Assembly (NCBI GenBank): GCA_016191395.1
Contig: JACPOS010000023.1
Coordinates: 65,290-129,289 of the forward strand
DNA from: Chloroflexota bacterium
GTDB lineage: Bacteria > Chloroflexota > Limnocylindria > Limnocylindrales > CSP1-4
Direction: 5' to 3'
DNA: 64,000 nt
The notes below the pieces were generated by a model, which saw only the letters and a list, made by a program, of their open reading frames with translations, ran no database searches and had not been told where the DNA came from. Of this stretch, positions 17,453 through 25,740 are shown piece by piece. Made by a program: the position numbers and the translations under genes. The number at the start of each line of letters is the position of its first letter. The stretch's first letter is position 1.

Positions 17453-18691
17453 GTGAGCGGGAACGCCTACGGCCTGCGGCTGTTGCGGCAGCCAGGGGTC
17501 CAGCGCGCGACCGCCGCGCTCCTCGCCATCGTCGTCCTCGTGTTCCGGCTCGTGCAGTTCGCCACGTTCTCACGGCAGATCCAGTGGGGTTATGACTTCT
17601 CCGCCTACTGGAGTGCCGCGAACCACCTGCTCGCTGGCGAGCCCCTGTACTCGGCGGCGCAGCTCGCGGGGCCATATGCGCCGCAGCTCCAGTACCTGTA
17701 CCTGTACCCGCCACCACTGGCCGCCGCTGTCGTTCCACTCTCCGCTCTCTTCCCGTCCGACTACCGCCTGGCCGCGTGGGCTTGGACGGCGATTGGCAGT
17801 TGCGTACTCGTGTGGGCCGTGCTCACCCTGGCTCGCTCGGAACGCCTTGCCGAACGCTTCCCGGTCCTTGCAGGCCGCGGCCGATGGCTCCTTGTGGCTG
17901 CGGCATTCGCGTTCCCCCCGGTCGTTGGTGAGCTCGTCATCGGGAACGTCCACCTGCTGCTGCTCGGCCTCCTGACATTGGCGTGGCTCGGCGTTCGTCG
18001 GGCCGATTCCCGGGGGGACCTCCTTGCCGGCGTAGCGATTGGCGTTGCCGCAGCAATCAAGGTCTTCCCCGGCGCCCTCCTCATCTGGTTCCTCTTGACC
18101 AGACGGCTCCGGGCGGCTGGCGGCGTCTTGATCGGCGCCATCGTGTTCGTCCTCGTCGCGCTTCCCGTTACCGGCATTGAGCCGTGGCAGCAATTCCCGG
18201 CGGTTCTGGCGAACTTGTCGGCTCCATCGGACACCACGGACACGCTCGCACCAACGGTCTGGCTAGCGCCGTATGTTGGATTCCTCGGCGCGAGGATCGT
18301 GGTCACGACGGCCGCCCTGATCCTGCTCGTCGGCATCTCGATTGGCTCGCGCCATGACCTGCCTTCGGCGCATCCCGCCACCGTCGCCCGGAGCTTCGGC
18401 GCCGCGGTGGTGCTGTCCGTGCTGGTGGCACCGGCTCTGTACCACCACTACCTGGCGATCCTCGTGCTGCCGTTCATTCTCGCCCTGGGCGCGGGGGTCT
18501 CGCTGCGCTGGCTCGCCGTTGCCTACTTCCTCATGTGGGGCGGCCAGCAGGCCGCGCTCGGGGAGTTCGCGTGGGTCGTCAATCGGGGCTTTCCGACCCT
18601 TGGTGCCCTGGTGCTCCTCGTTGCCCTGGTCCTACCGAGCTGGAGGTCACGTCGACCACGGGGCCGTCCGGCGACGCAAACTGTCGGATGA
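17453..18691 (+). CDS. DUF2029/GT87-like membrane glycosyltransferase
   Basis: 412 residues, about the usual family length. The first loop reads QWGYDFSAYWSAANHLLAGE, with the conserved acidic residue, followed by YLYLYPPPLAAAVVPLSALF; a later segment AAAIKVFPGALLIWFLL matches the family's K.P motif. GTG 17453 is set by the TACCGT element six bases upstream. The last 113 bases overlap the convergent gene 18579-19574, an unusually long antisense overlap of two coding regions. Confidence 0.85.
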   Translation: MSGNAYGLRLLRQPGVQRATAALLAIVVLVFRLVQFATFSRQIQWGYDFSAYWSAANHLLAGEPLYSAAQLAGPYAPQLQYLYLYPPPLAAAVVPLSALFPSDYRLAAWAWTAIGSCVLVWAVLTLARSERLAERFPVLAGRGRWLLVAAAFAFPPVVGELVIGNVHLLLLGLLTLAWLGVRRADSRGDLLAGVAIGVAAAIKVFPGALLIWFLLTRRLRAAGGVLIGAIVFVLVALPVTGIEPWQQFPAVLANLSAPSDTTDTLAPTVWLAPYVGFLGARIVVTTAALILLVGISIGSRHDLPSAHPATVARSFGAAVVLSVLVAPALYHHYLAILVLPFILALGAGVSLRWLAVAYFLMWGGQQAALGEFAWVVNRGFPTLGALVLLVALVLPSWRSRRPRGRPATQTVG

Positions 18692-19574
18692 TGCGGTCGA
18701 GCACCGCCTGGGCCCCGAGTCCAATCGCGATGAAGCCCGGCGTCGACGGGCTCGCGATCGCGAGGGCGACGAGTGGCATGCCCGCGATGACCGGCAGGGC
18801 GATCGACGCGTAGTAGAGCTGCGTATCCGGCCACAGGGCAGGAACGATCAGCCAAGCGGCTCGCCTTCTCCCCAATGCGACGAGCCCGAGCACCGCGATG
18901 AGAAACAGGACGGGCGAGACCGTCGCTGAAAGGCCACCTTGCGACTGAACCTTCAGCACGCTTGACACGTGCGACAAGGAGCCGAGGAACTGCGGCCAGT
19001 CAAGGAACAGCGCCGAAAGCACTCCCGCGACAGCGGCAAGGGCCAGCCCGCGCCACCGATTGAGCAGGACGAGAGGTAGCACGACATAGATCTTTGTGAG
19101 CACCGCGGCCGCGTCGGCAAGCACGCCCCCGCGAACGAGGAGTGCCAGCACAAGCGCCGCAGAGTTCCCGGACGCCACGCCGAACGCGACAGGCGGAAAG
19201 GCAAGCCACCAGAGGGGCAACCCAAGCTTGCATATAGCGTAGAGGGAGCATCCCGCGCTGATCACCACCCAGACGAAAGCGACCACCTCGTCGGACAGCC
19301 AAACGAAGGGTAGGTACGGGAGCATGCTTGGCGGTGGAGCGGCATAGACGATGTCATACGTGCCGGCCACCCACGGGTTGTCGCCCGCGAGGAGGGCTCG
19401 CGCCGCTCGAACGTAGACAACCGCATCCCAGCCAAGACGGTGGGCCACTGGCTTGATCAGCGGGCCCGCGATCATGCTGGCCGAGATCGTGCTGAACCAG
19501 ACGAACATGAACGCGTCGGCCGCTCGGCGGAATCGAGGGTTGCGAAGGAAGAACGTCCGCATCACCGTCCCCAC
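18579..19574 (-). CDS. DUF2029-like membrane glycosyltransferase
   Basis: A 331-residue polytopic protein with the first loop GWDAVVYVRAARALLAGDNP and then YAAPPPSMLPYLPF. It is a paralog of 49798-50694, which shares the NPW and PPPMLPF pieces but lacks this Asp. GTG 19574 lies three bases after the upstream stop; ATG 19562 is possible. It is the last of three minus-strand GT-C genes (21954 to 18579) and its 3' end overlaps the convergent gene by 113 bases. Substrate unknown. Confidence 0.72.
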   Translation of the reverse strand: MGTVMRTFFLRNPRFRRAADAFMFVWFSTISASMIAGPLIKPVAHRLGWDAVVYVRAARALLAGDNPWVAGTYDIVYAAPPPSMLPYLPFVWLSDEVVAFVWVVISAGCSLYAICKLGLPLWWLAFPPVAFGVASGNSAALVLALLVRGGVLADAAAVLTKIYVVLPLVLLNRWRGLALAAVAGVLSALFLDWPQFLGSLSHVSSVLKVQSQGGLSATVSPVLFLIAVLGLVALGRRRAAWLIVPALWPDTQLYYASIALPVIAGMPLVALAIASPSTPGFIAIGLGAQAVLDRIIRQFASPDGPVVDVTSSSVGPGQRGAPGHQGSESPD

Positions 19575-19576
19575 GG

Positions 19577-21088
19577 TCAGCGCAGCTTCACGAGCCAGAC
19601 GGTGGGGTGCCCTGCGGGGTCCCGTGCCACCGCTACCGCCGTGGCCGCGAGCGTCTCGCCAAGGGCTGTCCGGAGATCGCCCACTCGGATCGCCAGGACT
19701 CGGTCGTACGCGGTCGCATCGATGGGCCCTGGCCTGACGATCGTCGGCCGGGTGAGGTCGCCGACGAACCTGATCGTCAACGCCTCGAAGTCATCGACGA
19801 TGACGGCGTCCCTTGGGCCATGGGCGAGCCCCGCCAGCGCGACGAGGTCGTACGAGAACGCGGCATATCGGTCCTGGACGGGCCGCCCCAGATATGTCGC
19901 CACCGAGCCTGAGCCAACGGACACGAACAGCGCTGCGAACAGCGCGACGGAAACCATCCGGCCCGTAACGGGCGCCGCGCGAAGGCGGCCGGACACCGCG
20001 GCCGCGACGCGTTCCGAGATTGCCTGAGACCCGACCCCGACTGCTACTGCAATCGGCGCGGCGAGGCCCAGGGCGCGCAGGAAGTGTGGCGAGTCGCCCT
20101 CGGTCGCGATGAGCGGCGGCAGCAGGAAGACCGGAATGGCGAGGAGGATCAACGAGCGACTTGGCAGGGCGCGGTGTCGCCAGACGGAGACCAACCCGGG
20201 AAGGGCGAGGACGAGGACCGCCCAGTCGAGCAGCGGAAGGGCATTGACGTCGTGCCGCGGATTGGGATCGCCGACGAATGCGAACATCCCGAGCGTCCGG
20301 AGGACGTGGGTGACCGGGTCGCTGCCGGGGACGAGGGCTGGATTGAAGGGCATCACCCCGATGCCGCGGCCCAGGTATGCGGGTAGGTCTGCAAACGCGG
20401 CCGCGATCATCGGGGCCGCGACGATCGCGAAGGAAACCAGGAACGGGACGGCCCCACCGAGCAGCCGCTGGTATGTCGTCCTGTCGACCCGTCGGAGCCA
20501 GAGCAGCCAGACGATTCCGAGCAGGGGAAGGAGCTTGAGCGCCTGGTAGGTGTAGAGCGTCGAGAGCGCGAAGATCGCCCCGGCGACGATCGCCGTGCGT
20601 CGCGATGGGCGATCCACCCACGCGAGCAGGGCGATGAACGCGATGGCGCAGAAGAACGGGGTGATCGTGTTCCGCATCCCGTCGCGGCTGATCGCGATCA
20701 GCCACAGGGACCCGGCTGCCCACGCGGCGGCTGCCAAGCCGGCGCCGCGGCCGAACCTGCGCGCCAGCAGCCAGATGGCGAGCACGCCCATGACGCCCCA
20801 CAGCGCTGCGACGGCACGCAGCGTCACGACCGAATCGCCGGCAACGGCGAATCCGGCAGCCACTGTGTAGGCGTACAGCGCCTCGCGGCCGCCGTCCTCG
20901 GCGATGAAGACAGGCCGGTAGGTTGCGTCTCGGAGGATCTGTCTCGCGCTCATTGCCTCCGCGGCCTCGTCGGGATAGAGGCCGCCCGGATTCGTCGCGA
21001 GGTCGATGAACCTGGCGCCACCCGCCCCAAGCAGGATCAGCAACAGGGCGAGCCCCGTGAGGATCGACTGGCGGAGTGCGCTCGTCAT
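19577..21088 (-). CDS. GT39/ArnT-like membrane glycosyltransferase
   Basis: 503 residues. The signature of the family is clear: after the first helix, NPGGLYPDEAAEAMSARQIL gives the catalytic DE pair, and a second loop REALYAYTVAAGFAVAGDS follows. About eleven hydrophobic segments are followed by a soluble C-terminal domain (from RDAVIVDDFEALTIRFVG). It would move a sugar from a polyprenyl-phosphate donor to a lipid or protein acceptor outside the membrane. ATG 21088 overlaps the upstream stop (ATGA). Confidence 0.85.
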   Translation of the reverse strand: MTSALRQSILTGLALLLILLGAGGARFIDLATNPGGLYPDEAAEAMSARQILRDATYRPVFIAEDGGREALYAYTVAAGFAVAGDSVVTLRAVAALWGVMGVLAIWLLARRFGRGAGLAAAAWAAGSLWLIAISRDGMRNTITPFFCAIAFIALLAWVDRPSRRTAIVAGAIFALSTLYTYQALKLLPLLGIVWLLWLRRVDRTTYQRLLGGAVPFLVSFAIVAAPMIAAAFADLPAYLGRGIGVMPFNPALVPGSDPVTHVLRTLGMFAFVGDPNPRHDVNALPLLDWAVLVLALPGLVSVWRHRALPSRSLILLAIPVFLLPPLIATEGDSPHFLRALGLAAPIAVAVGVGSQAISERVAAAVSGRLRAAPVTGRMVSVALFAALFVSVGSGSVATYLGRPVQDRYAAFSYDLVALAGLAHGPRDAVIVDDFEALTIRFVGDLTRPTIVRPGPIDATAYDRVLAIRVGDLRTALGETLAATAVAVARDPAGHPTVWLVKLR

Positions 21089-21954
21089 GCCGGCGACGTC
21101 GCGTTCGCGCCCGGGTGGGCTCGCGGGCCGGGTAGCAGCGCCAGGAACAGGAGCAGCGAGATCCAGTGGAACGCGGGGATCGCGATCACCGCCGCGAGCC
21201 CGCGAGCGATCGGTCGACGGACAAGGAGCAGCAGCAGGCCCGCCGCGACGATTCGCGCCGAATACGGGATCGGGATGACCGGCATGAAGCTCATCCCGGC
21301 GGAGGTGACCAGCATCCGAAGCCAGTCGGTCCACAGGCTCAGCCAGGGGATGGTTACCGCGAGCGCCACGACGGCGACGGGGACAATGCGGCGCCACTGG
21401 CGCGGATCGATGGCAAGCACGGGCGATAGCTTCTGGAATGCCATCACGAACGCACCGCGCGGCTCGCCGCGGACTGCGGCTGCGATCGTTGCGGCGATCA
21501 CGAGGTTGAACTGCCCGGACGGCAGCTCGAATGCGATGAGCGGCACCCACAGGCAATAGCCGACGCGCTGCCAGCTGCCGGCGACAAAGCGAAGCGAGAC
21601 GACCTCGAGACCGGTAATCGCCGCTCCGACGATCACGAGCGGCAGCCAGCTAACTGCAGCAAAGGCGAGCGCCCACGGTGGACCGTAGAAGAATGCGATC
21701 CCGAGGTCCGGCCGGTCGGTGAGGTAATAGGGTGAGATTCCGCTCCGGATCTCGTCGCCCACGCGGTCCCAGATGTGGGTGTCACCGCCGGGAAAGCTGA
21801 GCGCGCCCGTGGTGAAACCCCACCACAGAACGAACCCGGTGACCGCGTAGCCGGCCGACGACATCGCAAAGCGCGTTCGCCGCCCGGGCCTGGGCAGCGA
21901 ACGCCATGCGCGGTAGCGGTCAAGATCGGTTCGAGCTTCGGCGGCCTCGGACAC
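21085..21954 (-). CDS. DUF2029-like membrane glycosyltransferase
   Basis: A 289-residue polytopic protein with LSFPGGDTHIWDRVGDEIRS and then YYLTDRPDLGIAFFYGPPWA in the first extracytoplasmic region, a divergent form of the DUF2029 loop. GTG 21954 is chosen over the longer frame because TATCGT ends six bases upstream. It heads the operon 21954-18579 and lies back to back with the GT2 gene at 22003, 48 bases between the starts. Confidence 0.72.
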   Translation of the reverse strand: MSEAAEARTDLDRYRAWRSLPRPGRRTRFAMSSAGYAVTGFVLWWGFTTGALSFPGGDTHIWDRVGDEIRSGISPYYLTDRPDLGIAFFYGPPWALAFAAVSWLPLVIVGAAITGLEVVSLRFVAGSWQRVGYCLWVPLIAFELPSGQFNLVIAATIAAAVRGEPRGAFVMAFQKLSPVLAIDPRQWRRIVPVAVVALAVTIPWLSLWTDWLRMLVTSAGMSFMPVIPIPYSARIVAAGLLLLLVRRPIARGLAAVIAIPAFHWISLLLFLALLPGPRAHPGANATSPA

Positions 21955-21960
21955 CGCGCG

Positions 21961-21966
21961 ACGATA
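21961..21966 (-). promoter_or_regulatory. Leaderless -10 hexamer for 21085-21954
   Basis: TATCGT on the minus strand, six bases (CGCGCG) before GTG 21954. Confidence 0.55.
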
Positions 21967-21988
21967 CAGCGGGGCGGAGTCCCGCCGA

Positions 21989-21994
21989 TACACT
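21989..21994 (+). promoter_or_regulatory. Leaderless -10 hexamer for 22003-22776
   Basis: TACACT, eight bases (CGGCGGCG), ATG 22003. It is nearly the same string as upstream of 2995 on the other strand. Confidence 0.6.
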
Positions 21995-22002
21995 CGGCGG
22001 CG

Positions 22003-22776
22003 ATGCCGTCGTCCAGCCAGACCGCTCCATCGACGATGACGATCGTGCTGCCGGCGTACAACGAGGCCGCCCGGATCGGGCCCGCCCTGGATGAGCTCTT
22101 TGCCTATCTGCGGGCTCCGGGTGAAGGCATCCCGCCCGAGATCGACGTGCTGGTCGTCGATGACGGCAGCTCCGACGCCACGGCCTCATTGGTCCGGGGT
22201 CGCCCAGAGTTCGGGCAGTCGATCGGCGCCGGCCTGGACCTCATGGGGGTGCCCCACGCCGGCAAGGGGGCCGCCGTGAAGGCGGGCATGCTGGCGGCGC
22301 ACGGTGACCTGATCGTGTTCGCCGATTCGGACATGGCCACGCCACCCGGCGAGCTTGTGAAGCTCGTCTCGGCGCTTGCTTCGGCGGACGTCGCGCTCGG
22401 CAGCCGGATCCAGCCCGACGGCTCGGACATGCGCGCGACCCAGCCGCGCTACCGCCGGGCGCTTGGCGGCCTGTTCCATCTCCTCGCGTCCATCTGGGTC
22501 GTGGGCGACGTCAAGGACACGCAGGCGGGCTTCAAGGGATTCACGCGCGAGGCCGCGCACGACCTGTTCGCGCGCCAGCAGGTCACCTCGATCGTGTTCG
22601 ACGTGGAGCTCATTCACCTTGCGCGGCGGCGCGGCTACAGGATCGCCGTGGTACCGATCCGCTGGGAGGACGTCCGCGGCTCGCGGCTGCGGCCGGGGCC
22701 TCGCCTCGCGCTCAGGGTCGCGTGGGACCTGTTCCGAATTCCGCTGCTGCACCGGGGAATGCGGCGGCGCCGCTGA
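22003..22776 (+). CDS. GT2 polyprenyl-phosphate sugar synthase (ALG5/DPM1-like)
   Basis: 257 residues: TIVLPAYNEAARIGPAL, VLVVDDGSSDATASL, AGKGAAVKAGMLAAHGD, the metal-binding FADSDMATPP and DTQAGFKGFTREAA. This order is typical of dolichol/polyprenyl-phosphate glucose or mannose synthases. The product would be the donor for the many GT-C enzymes here. There is no C-terminal membrane anchor, only a basic tail (HRGMRRRR) that could bind membrane. Its last 65 bases overlap the convergent DUF2029 gene. The sugar is not determinable. Confidence 0.87.
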   Translation: MPSSSQTAPSTMTIVLPAYNEAARIGPALDELFAYLRAPGEGIPPEIDVLVVDDGSSDATASLVRGRPEFGQSIGAGLDLMGVPHAGKGAAVKAGMLAAHGDLIVFADSDMATPPGELVKLVSALASADVALGSRIQPDGSDMRATQPRYRRALGGLFHLLASIWVVGDVKDTQAGFKGFTREAAHDLFARQQVTSIVFDVELIHLARRRGYRIAVVPIRWEDVRGSRLRPGPRLALRVAWDLFRIPLLHRGMRRRR

Positions 22777-23830
22777 GCGTGGCCCATCGCGCCGGAATGA
22801 GCGGGAGGAGCGCGCCCGCGATTGCGGCAAACGGCATCAGCTCTCCTGGCAGCCACCCCAGGAGCGGGAGTGCCAATCCCCACCACTGCCCGCGCCCCGC
22901 AAGGAACGCCGCGGGGATGAGCAGCTGGACGAGGTAGTGCGGGTGGAAGAACGGGAAGAACAGGATCGTTGCCGCGAGTGACACCACGACGGCAGTGACA
23001 GGGTCGCGGCGGCGCGCCGCGAAGAGGGTCGCCGCAAGGGCAACGCCGATCTGCAGGAAGACCCACATCGCCGACGGCCCCGGGATGCCGAAGGCCTGGG
23101 CCGTCGTGGCGAGGCTCAGGTTGTTCGGTCCGCTGCTGACGTCGCCGAGCCCACGGACGATGGCGAGGTAGCCCAGCCACCCATTGAGGCCCACGAGTGG
23201 GAGGGTGAGGGCTGCAATGACGACCCCGGCGCCGATGGCCCAGGCGGCCGCGCGCCACCGTTTCGCGGCGATCCATCCGATCAGGGCGATACCGAATGGA
23301 TATCGCAGCACGCCGGAGATCGCGAGGGCCACGGAGCCCAGGGCGCGTCCCTGGAAGCGCCAGATGAAGGCCGAGAGGGCAACAAGGAGGACGCTCGTGT
23401 TCCCGAGGTTGAGGTCATACCAGACGGGAAAGGAGATCGAGGCAGTCGCGAACGTACCGGCCCGAGCCAGCGCGGAGATCGGCAGGATCGCGATCCCCAG
23501 CGCGAGGGCTGTGAGTCGGAGCCACAGCCACGCCATCGCCGCCGCATCCGGCGGCGCCACGGCCACCAGCGGCATGAGCGCGACCGCGGGCGGCGGCGGG
23601 TAGAGGTACAGGCCTGCGTACGAGCCCGAGTTGTACGCTTCCGCCGTGCCGGGGGGATAGAGCGGCTGACCGGCCGCGAGCCGCCGAGCGGCGGCGTCGT
23701 AAGCCTGGTAGTCGTAGGCGAACCCCGAGCTACCGACGAACGATCGCGTGGCCAGGAGGAGCATGACCAGCCCGAACGCGACGAGAAGCACGGGCGCCAG
23801 TCGAGTCAGGGCGGCCCGGGTGTTCGCCAT
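22712..23830 (-). CDS. DUF2029/GT87-like membrane glycosyltransferase
   Basis: 372 residues. First loop SSGFAYDYQAYDAAARRLAA with the conserved Asp, then GQPLYPPGTAEAYNSGSYAG and LYLYPPPPAVALMPLVAV, the standard DUF2029 arrangement. ATG 23830 follows a TATGAT -10 hexamer by eight bases. It is divergent from the YbhN-like gene (starts 24 bases apart) and its 3' end overlaps the GT2 gene 22003-22776 by 65 bases on the other strand. Confidence 0.85.
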   Translation of the reverse strand: MANTRAALTRLAPVLLVAFGLVMLLLATRSFVGSSGFAYDYQAYDAAARRLAAGQPLYPPGTAEAYNSGSYAGLYLYPPPPAVALMPLVAVAPPDAAAMAWLWLRLTALALGIAILPISALARAGTFATASISFPVWYDLNLGNTSVLLVALSAFIWRFQGRALGSVALAISGVLRYPFGIALIGWIAAKRWRAAAWAIGAGVVIAALTLPLVGLNGWLGYLAIVRGLGDVSSGPNNLSLATTAQAFGIPGPSAMWVFLQIGVALAATLFAARRRDPVTAVVVSLAATILFFPFFHPHYLVQLLIPAAFLAGRGQWWGLALPLLGWLPGELMPFAAIAGALLPLIPARWATLSGAAAFPGAAAEFGTGPTRP

Positions 23831-23838
23831 GGCGGGCG

Positions 23839-23844
23839 ATCATA
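23839..23844 (-). promoter_or_regulatory. Leaderless -10 hexamer for 22712-23830
   Basis: TATGAT on the minus strand, eight bases before ATG 23830. The opposite strand has no equally good hexamer for ATG 23855, which instead has GAGG directly before it. Confidence 0.55.
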
Positions 23845-23854
23845 CGGCACGAGG

Positions 23855-24880
23855 ATGCCGGCGCTGGGCAGGTCTGTGACCCAGGGCCGCACCGGCCGCG
23901 GGGCGGTTCGGGTCGTCCTCGGGATCGTTGTCAGCGCCGTGTTCGTGGTCCTCACGATCAGCCGGGTCGACCTCGTCGAAGTTGGTGCGGCCTTTGGCCG
24001 AGTCAACTTCTCGACCGTGCTGCTGGCGGTGCCCGTAGTGGGGCTGGAGCTGTTGCTTCGCGCGATCCGCTGGCAGCGGCTCCTGCAGCCGATCGCACCG
24101 GTTGCCCTTCGACGGACCGTGGCCTATCTCGCGATCGGCTACTTCGCCAACAGCATGCTGCCGGCCCGGCTCGGTGACGTGGCGCGGGCGTTCCTGGCCG
24201 GCCAGGCGTTCGGGATCAGCCGCCTTACGGTGCTCGGCACGATCGTCGTGGAACGGCTCGCGGACGGCCTCTTCATCCTCGCCGTGGTCGCCATCCTGGG
24301 CCTCACGGTCGCCGGCGGCGCCTCGCTCGCGTCGACCGCGCTGTGGCTGGGCGTGCTCGGCATCGGCGGTTTGGCGGTCCTGGTGGTCGCGCTCGCCTGG
24401 GTGAGGCGACCGGTCGGCGGCAGGATCCGGACGTCTGTCCGGTCGTTCGTGGAGCGGCTGCTCCGAGGCGTCGAAGGTCTCCGCTCGCCGGCCGTGGCGA
24501 CCTCGACAGCCGCGCTCACCATCGCCGCCTTTGGGGCGGCTGTCGTGATGTTCGCGGTGATCGCCGGCGCCGCCAATTCCGGACTCACGCTCGCCCAGTC
24601 CGCGCTCGTCATGGGTGGCCTGGCGCTGAGCACCTCCATCCCGGCGGGCCCAAGCTCCATCGGGACCTACGAATTCGTCGGCCTCACGATCCTGACCTCG
24701 CTTGGCCTTGCCCCCGAACCAGCCCTCGCGATCGTCGTGATCGTCCATCTCGTCGCCACGTTGCCCGTGGCCCTGGCAGGCCTCATCGCCACGTGGCAGT
24801 TCCACTTCCGGTTCTCGGAGATCGCGCAGGACGCCGAGCCGGCGAATCTCGCGGCCGAGCCCATTTCGGAGGCGACTTGA
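23855..24880 (+). CDS. YbhN/UPF0104-type membrane protein (LPG synthase/flippase-like)
   Basis: A 341-residue polytopic protein of the lysylphosphatidylglycerol synthase transmembrane family. Family hallmarks seen are LLLRAIRWQRLLQPI, YLAIGYFANSMLPARLGDVA and GGLALSTSIPAGPSSIGTYE. Such proteins lie beside polyprenyl-phosphate sugar synthases in many bacteria and are suspected lipid or lipid-sugar transporters. Its stop overlaps the TTG of the following GT2 gene (TTGA), so the two should be made together, perhaps charging and flipping one lipid-linked sugar. Transport is inference. Confidence 0.88.
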   Translation: MPALGRSVTQGRTGRGAVRVVLGIVVSAVFVVLTISRVDLVEVGAAFGRVNFSTVLLAVPVVGLELLLRAIRWQRLLQPIAPVALRRTVAYLAIGYFANSMLPARLGDVARAFLAGQAFGISRLTVLGTIVVERLADGLFILAVVAILGLTVAGGASLASTALWLGVLGIGGLAVLVVALAWVRRPVGGRIRTSVRSFVERLLRGVEGLRSPAVATSTAALTIAAFGAAVVMFAVIAGAANSGLTLAQSALVMGGLALSTSIPAGPSSIGTYEFVGLTILTSLGLAPEPALAIVVIVHLVATLPVALAGLIATWQFHFRFSEIAQDAEPANLAAEPISEAT

Positions 24881-25641
24881 CCGCGCCCACCGTGGCCGTC
24901 GTCATGCCCGCCTACAACGAGGCCGGGAGGATCGGCGACACGTTCGATGCGATCGCGCGCTTCCAGGCCCAGCACGGACTCACGCTCCCCGTCTACCTGG
25001 CCGACGATGGCTCCAGCGATCGAACGACCGGGGTGGCGTGGACGGCCGCGAAGCGCCTGGGGCTCACCCTGGAGATCCTCCGCCTGCCCCACCGCGGCAA
25101 AGCATTGACGGTGCGCGATGCCATGCTCGCGGTCAGCGGACGTACGGATGCCGCGTACCTCCTGATGCTCGACGCAGACAACGAGATCTCCATCGACCAC
25201 CTTGCAACGGTCGACTGGGCACCAGATCCAGACACGATCTACATCGCTCGCCGCGTCCGCGAGGCTGGGGGCCGTCTCGCAACGAGGCCGGCCGCGTGGC
25301 GCCGATTCATGTCAGGCGGGATGCGAGTCGCGTCGCGCCTCCTCCTGGGCCTCCCGTACTCGGACACGCAGTGCGGGTTCAAGCTGTTTCCCCGCCACCT
25401 TGCCTTCGAGCTGTTCTCGCAGCAGCGTTCGCCGGGCTGGGTCTTCGACGCGGAGATCCTCGTCATCGCCCGCCGCTCCGGGCTGCCGATCCTCGAGGTG
25501 CCGGTCACCTGGCAGCCGCGTGGCGAGAGCCGGGTGCGCGCCTCCTCGGCGATCACGAGTTCTGTCGCCCTGCTCGGCATCGCCCTCCGCCGTTGGGCGC
25601 GCCGCTACCGGCGCGTGGGTCCGCCCCGCAAGGGCCGCTAG
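24877..25641 (+). CDS. GT2 polyprenyl-phosphate sugar synthase-like
   Basis: 254 residues with VAVVMPAYNEAGRIGDTFDA, YLADDGSSDRTTGVA, PHRGKALTVRDAMLAV, the metal-binding LMLDADNE and SDTQCGFKLFPRHLA, the order expected of dolichol-phosphate mannose/glucose synthase relatives. It ends with a basic tail and has no membrane helix. TTG 24877 overlaps the stop of the YbhN-like gene by three bases; GTG 24892 is an alternative. It likely supplies lipid-linked sugar to the GT-C enzymes. Confidence 0.87.
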   Translation: MTAPTVAVVMPAYNEAGRIGDTFDAIARFQAQHGLTLPVYLADDGSSDRTTGVAWTAAKRLGLTLEILRLPHRGKALTVRDAMLAVSGRTDAAYLLMLDADNEISIDHLATVDWAPDPDTIYIARRVREAGGRLATRPAAWRRFMSGGMRVASRLLLGLPYSDTQCGFKLFPRHLAFELFSQQRSPGWVFDAEILVIARRSGLPILEVPVTWQPRGESRVRASSAITSSVALLGIALRRWARRYRRVGPPRKGR

Positions 25642-25725
25642 GCCGCGCGACCGAATTCGCCGGACTGCGCTCCCGGCGGCACGAGCCGGCATCCGGCGAC
25701 CGGTTCTGCGTCCGCGCCCGCATGG

Positions 25726-25731
25726 GACAAT
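25726..25731 (+). promoter_or_regulatory. Leaderless -10 hexamer for the epimerase gene
   Basis: GACAAT, nine bases, ATG 25741. The same hexamer lies before 26735. Confidence 0.5.
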
Positions 25732-25740
25732 GCCCAGCCA

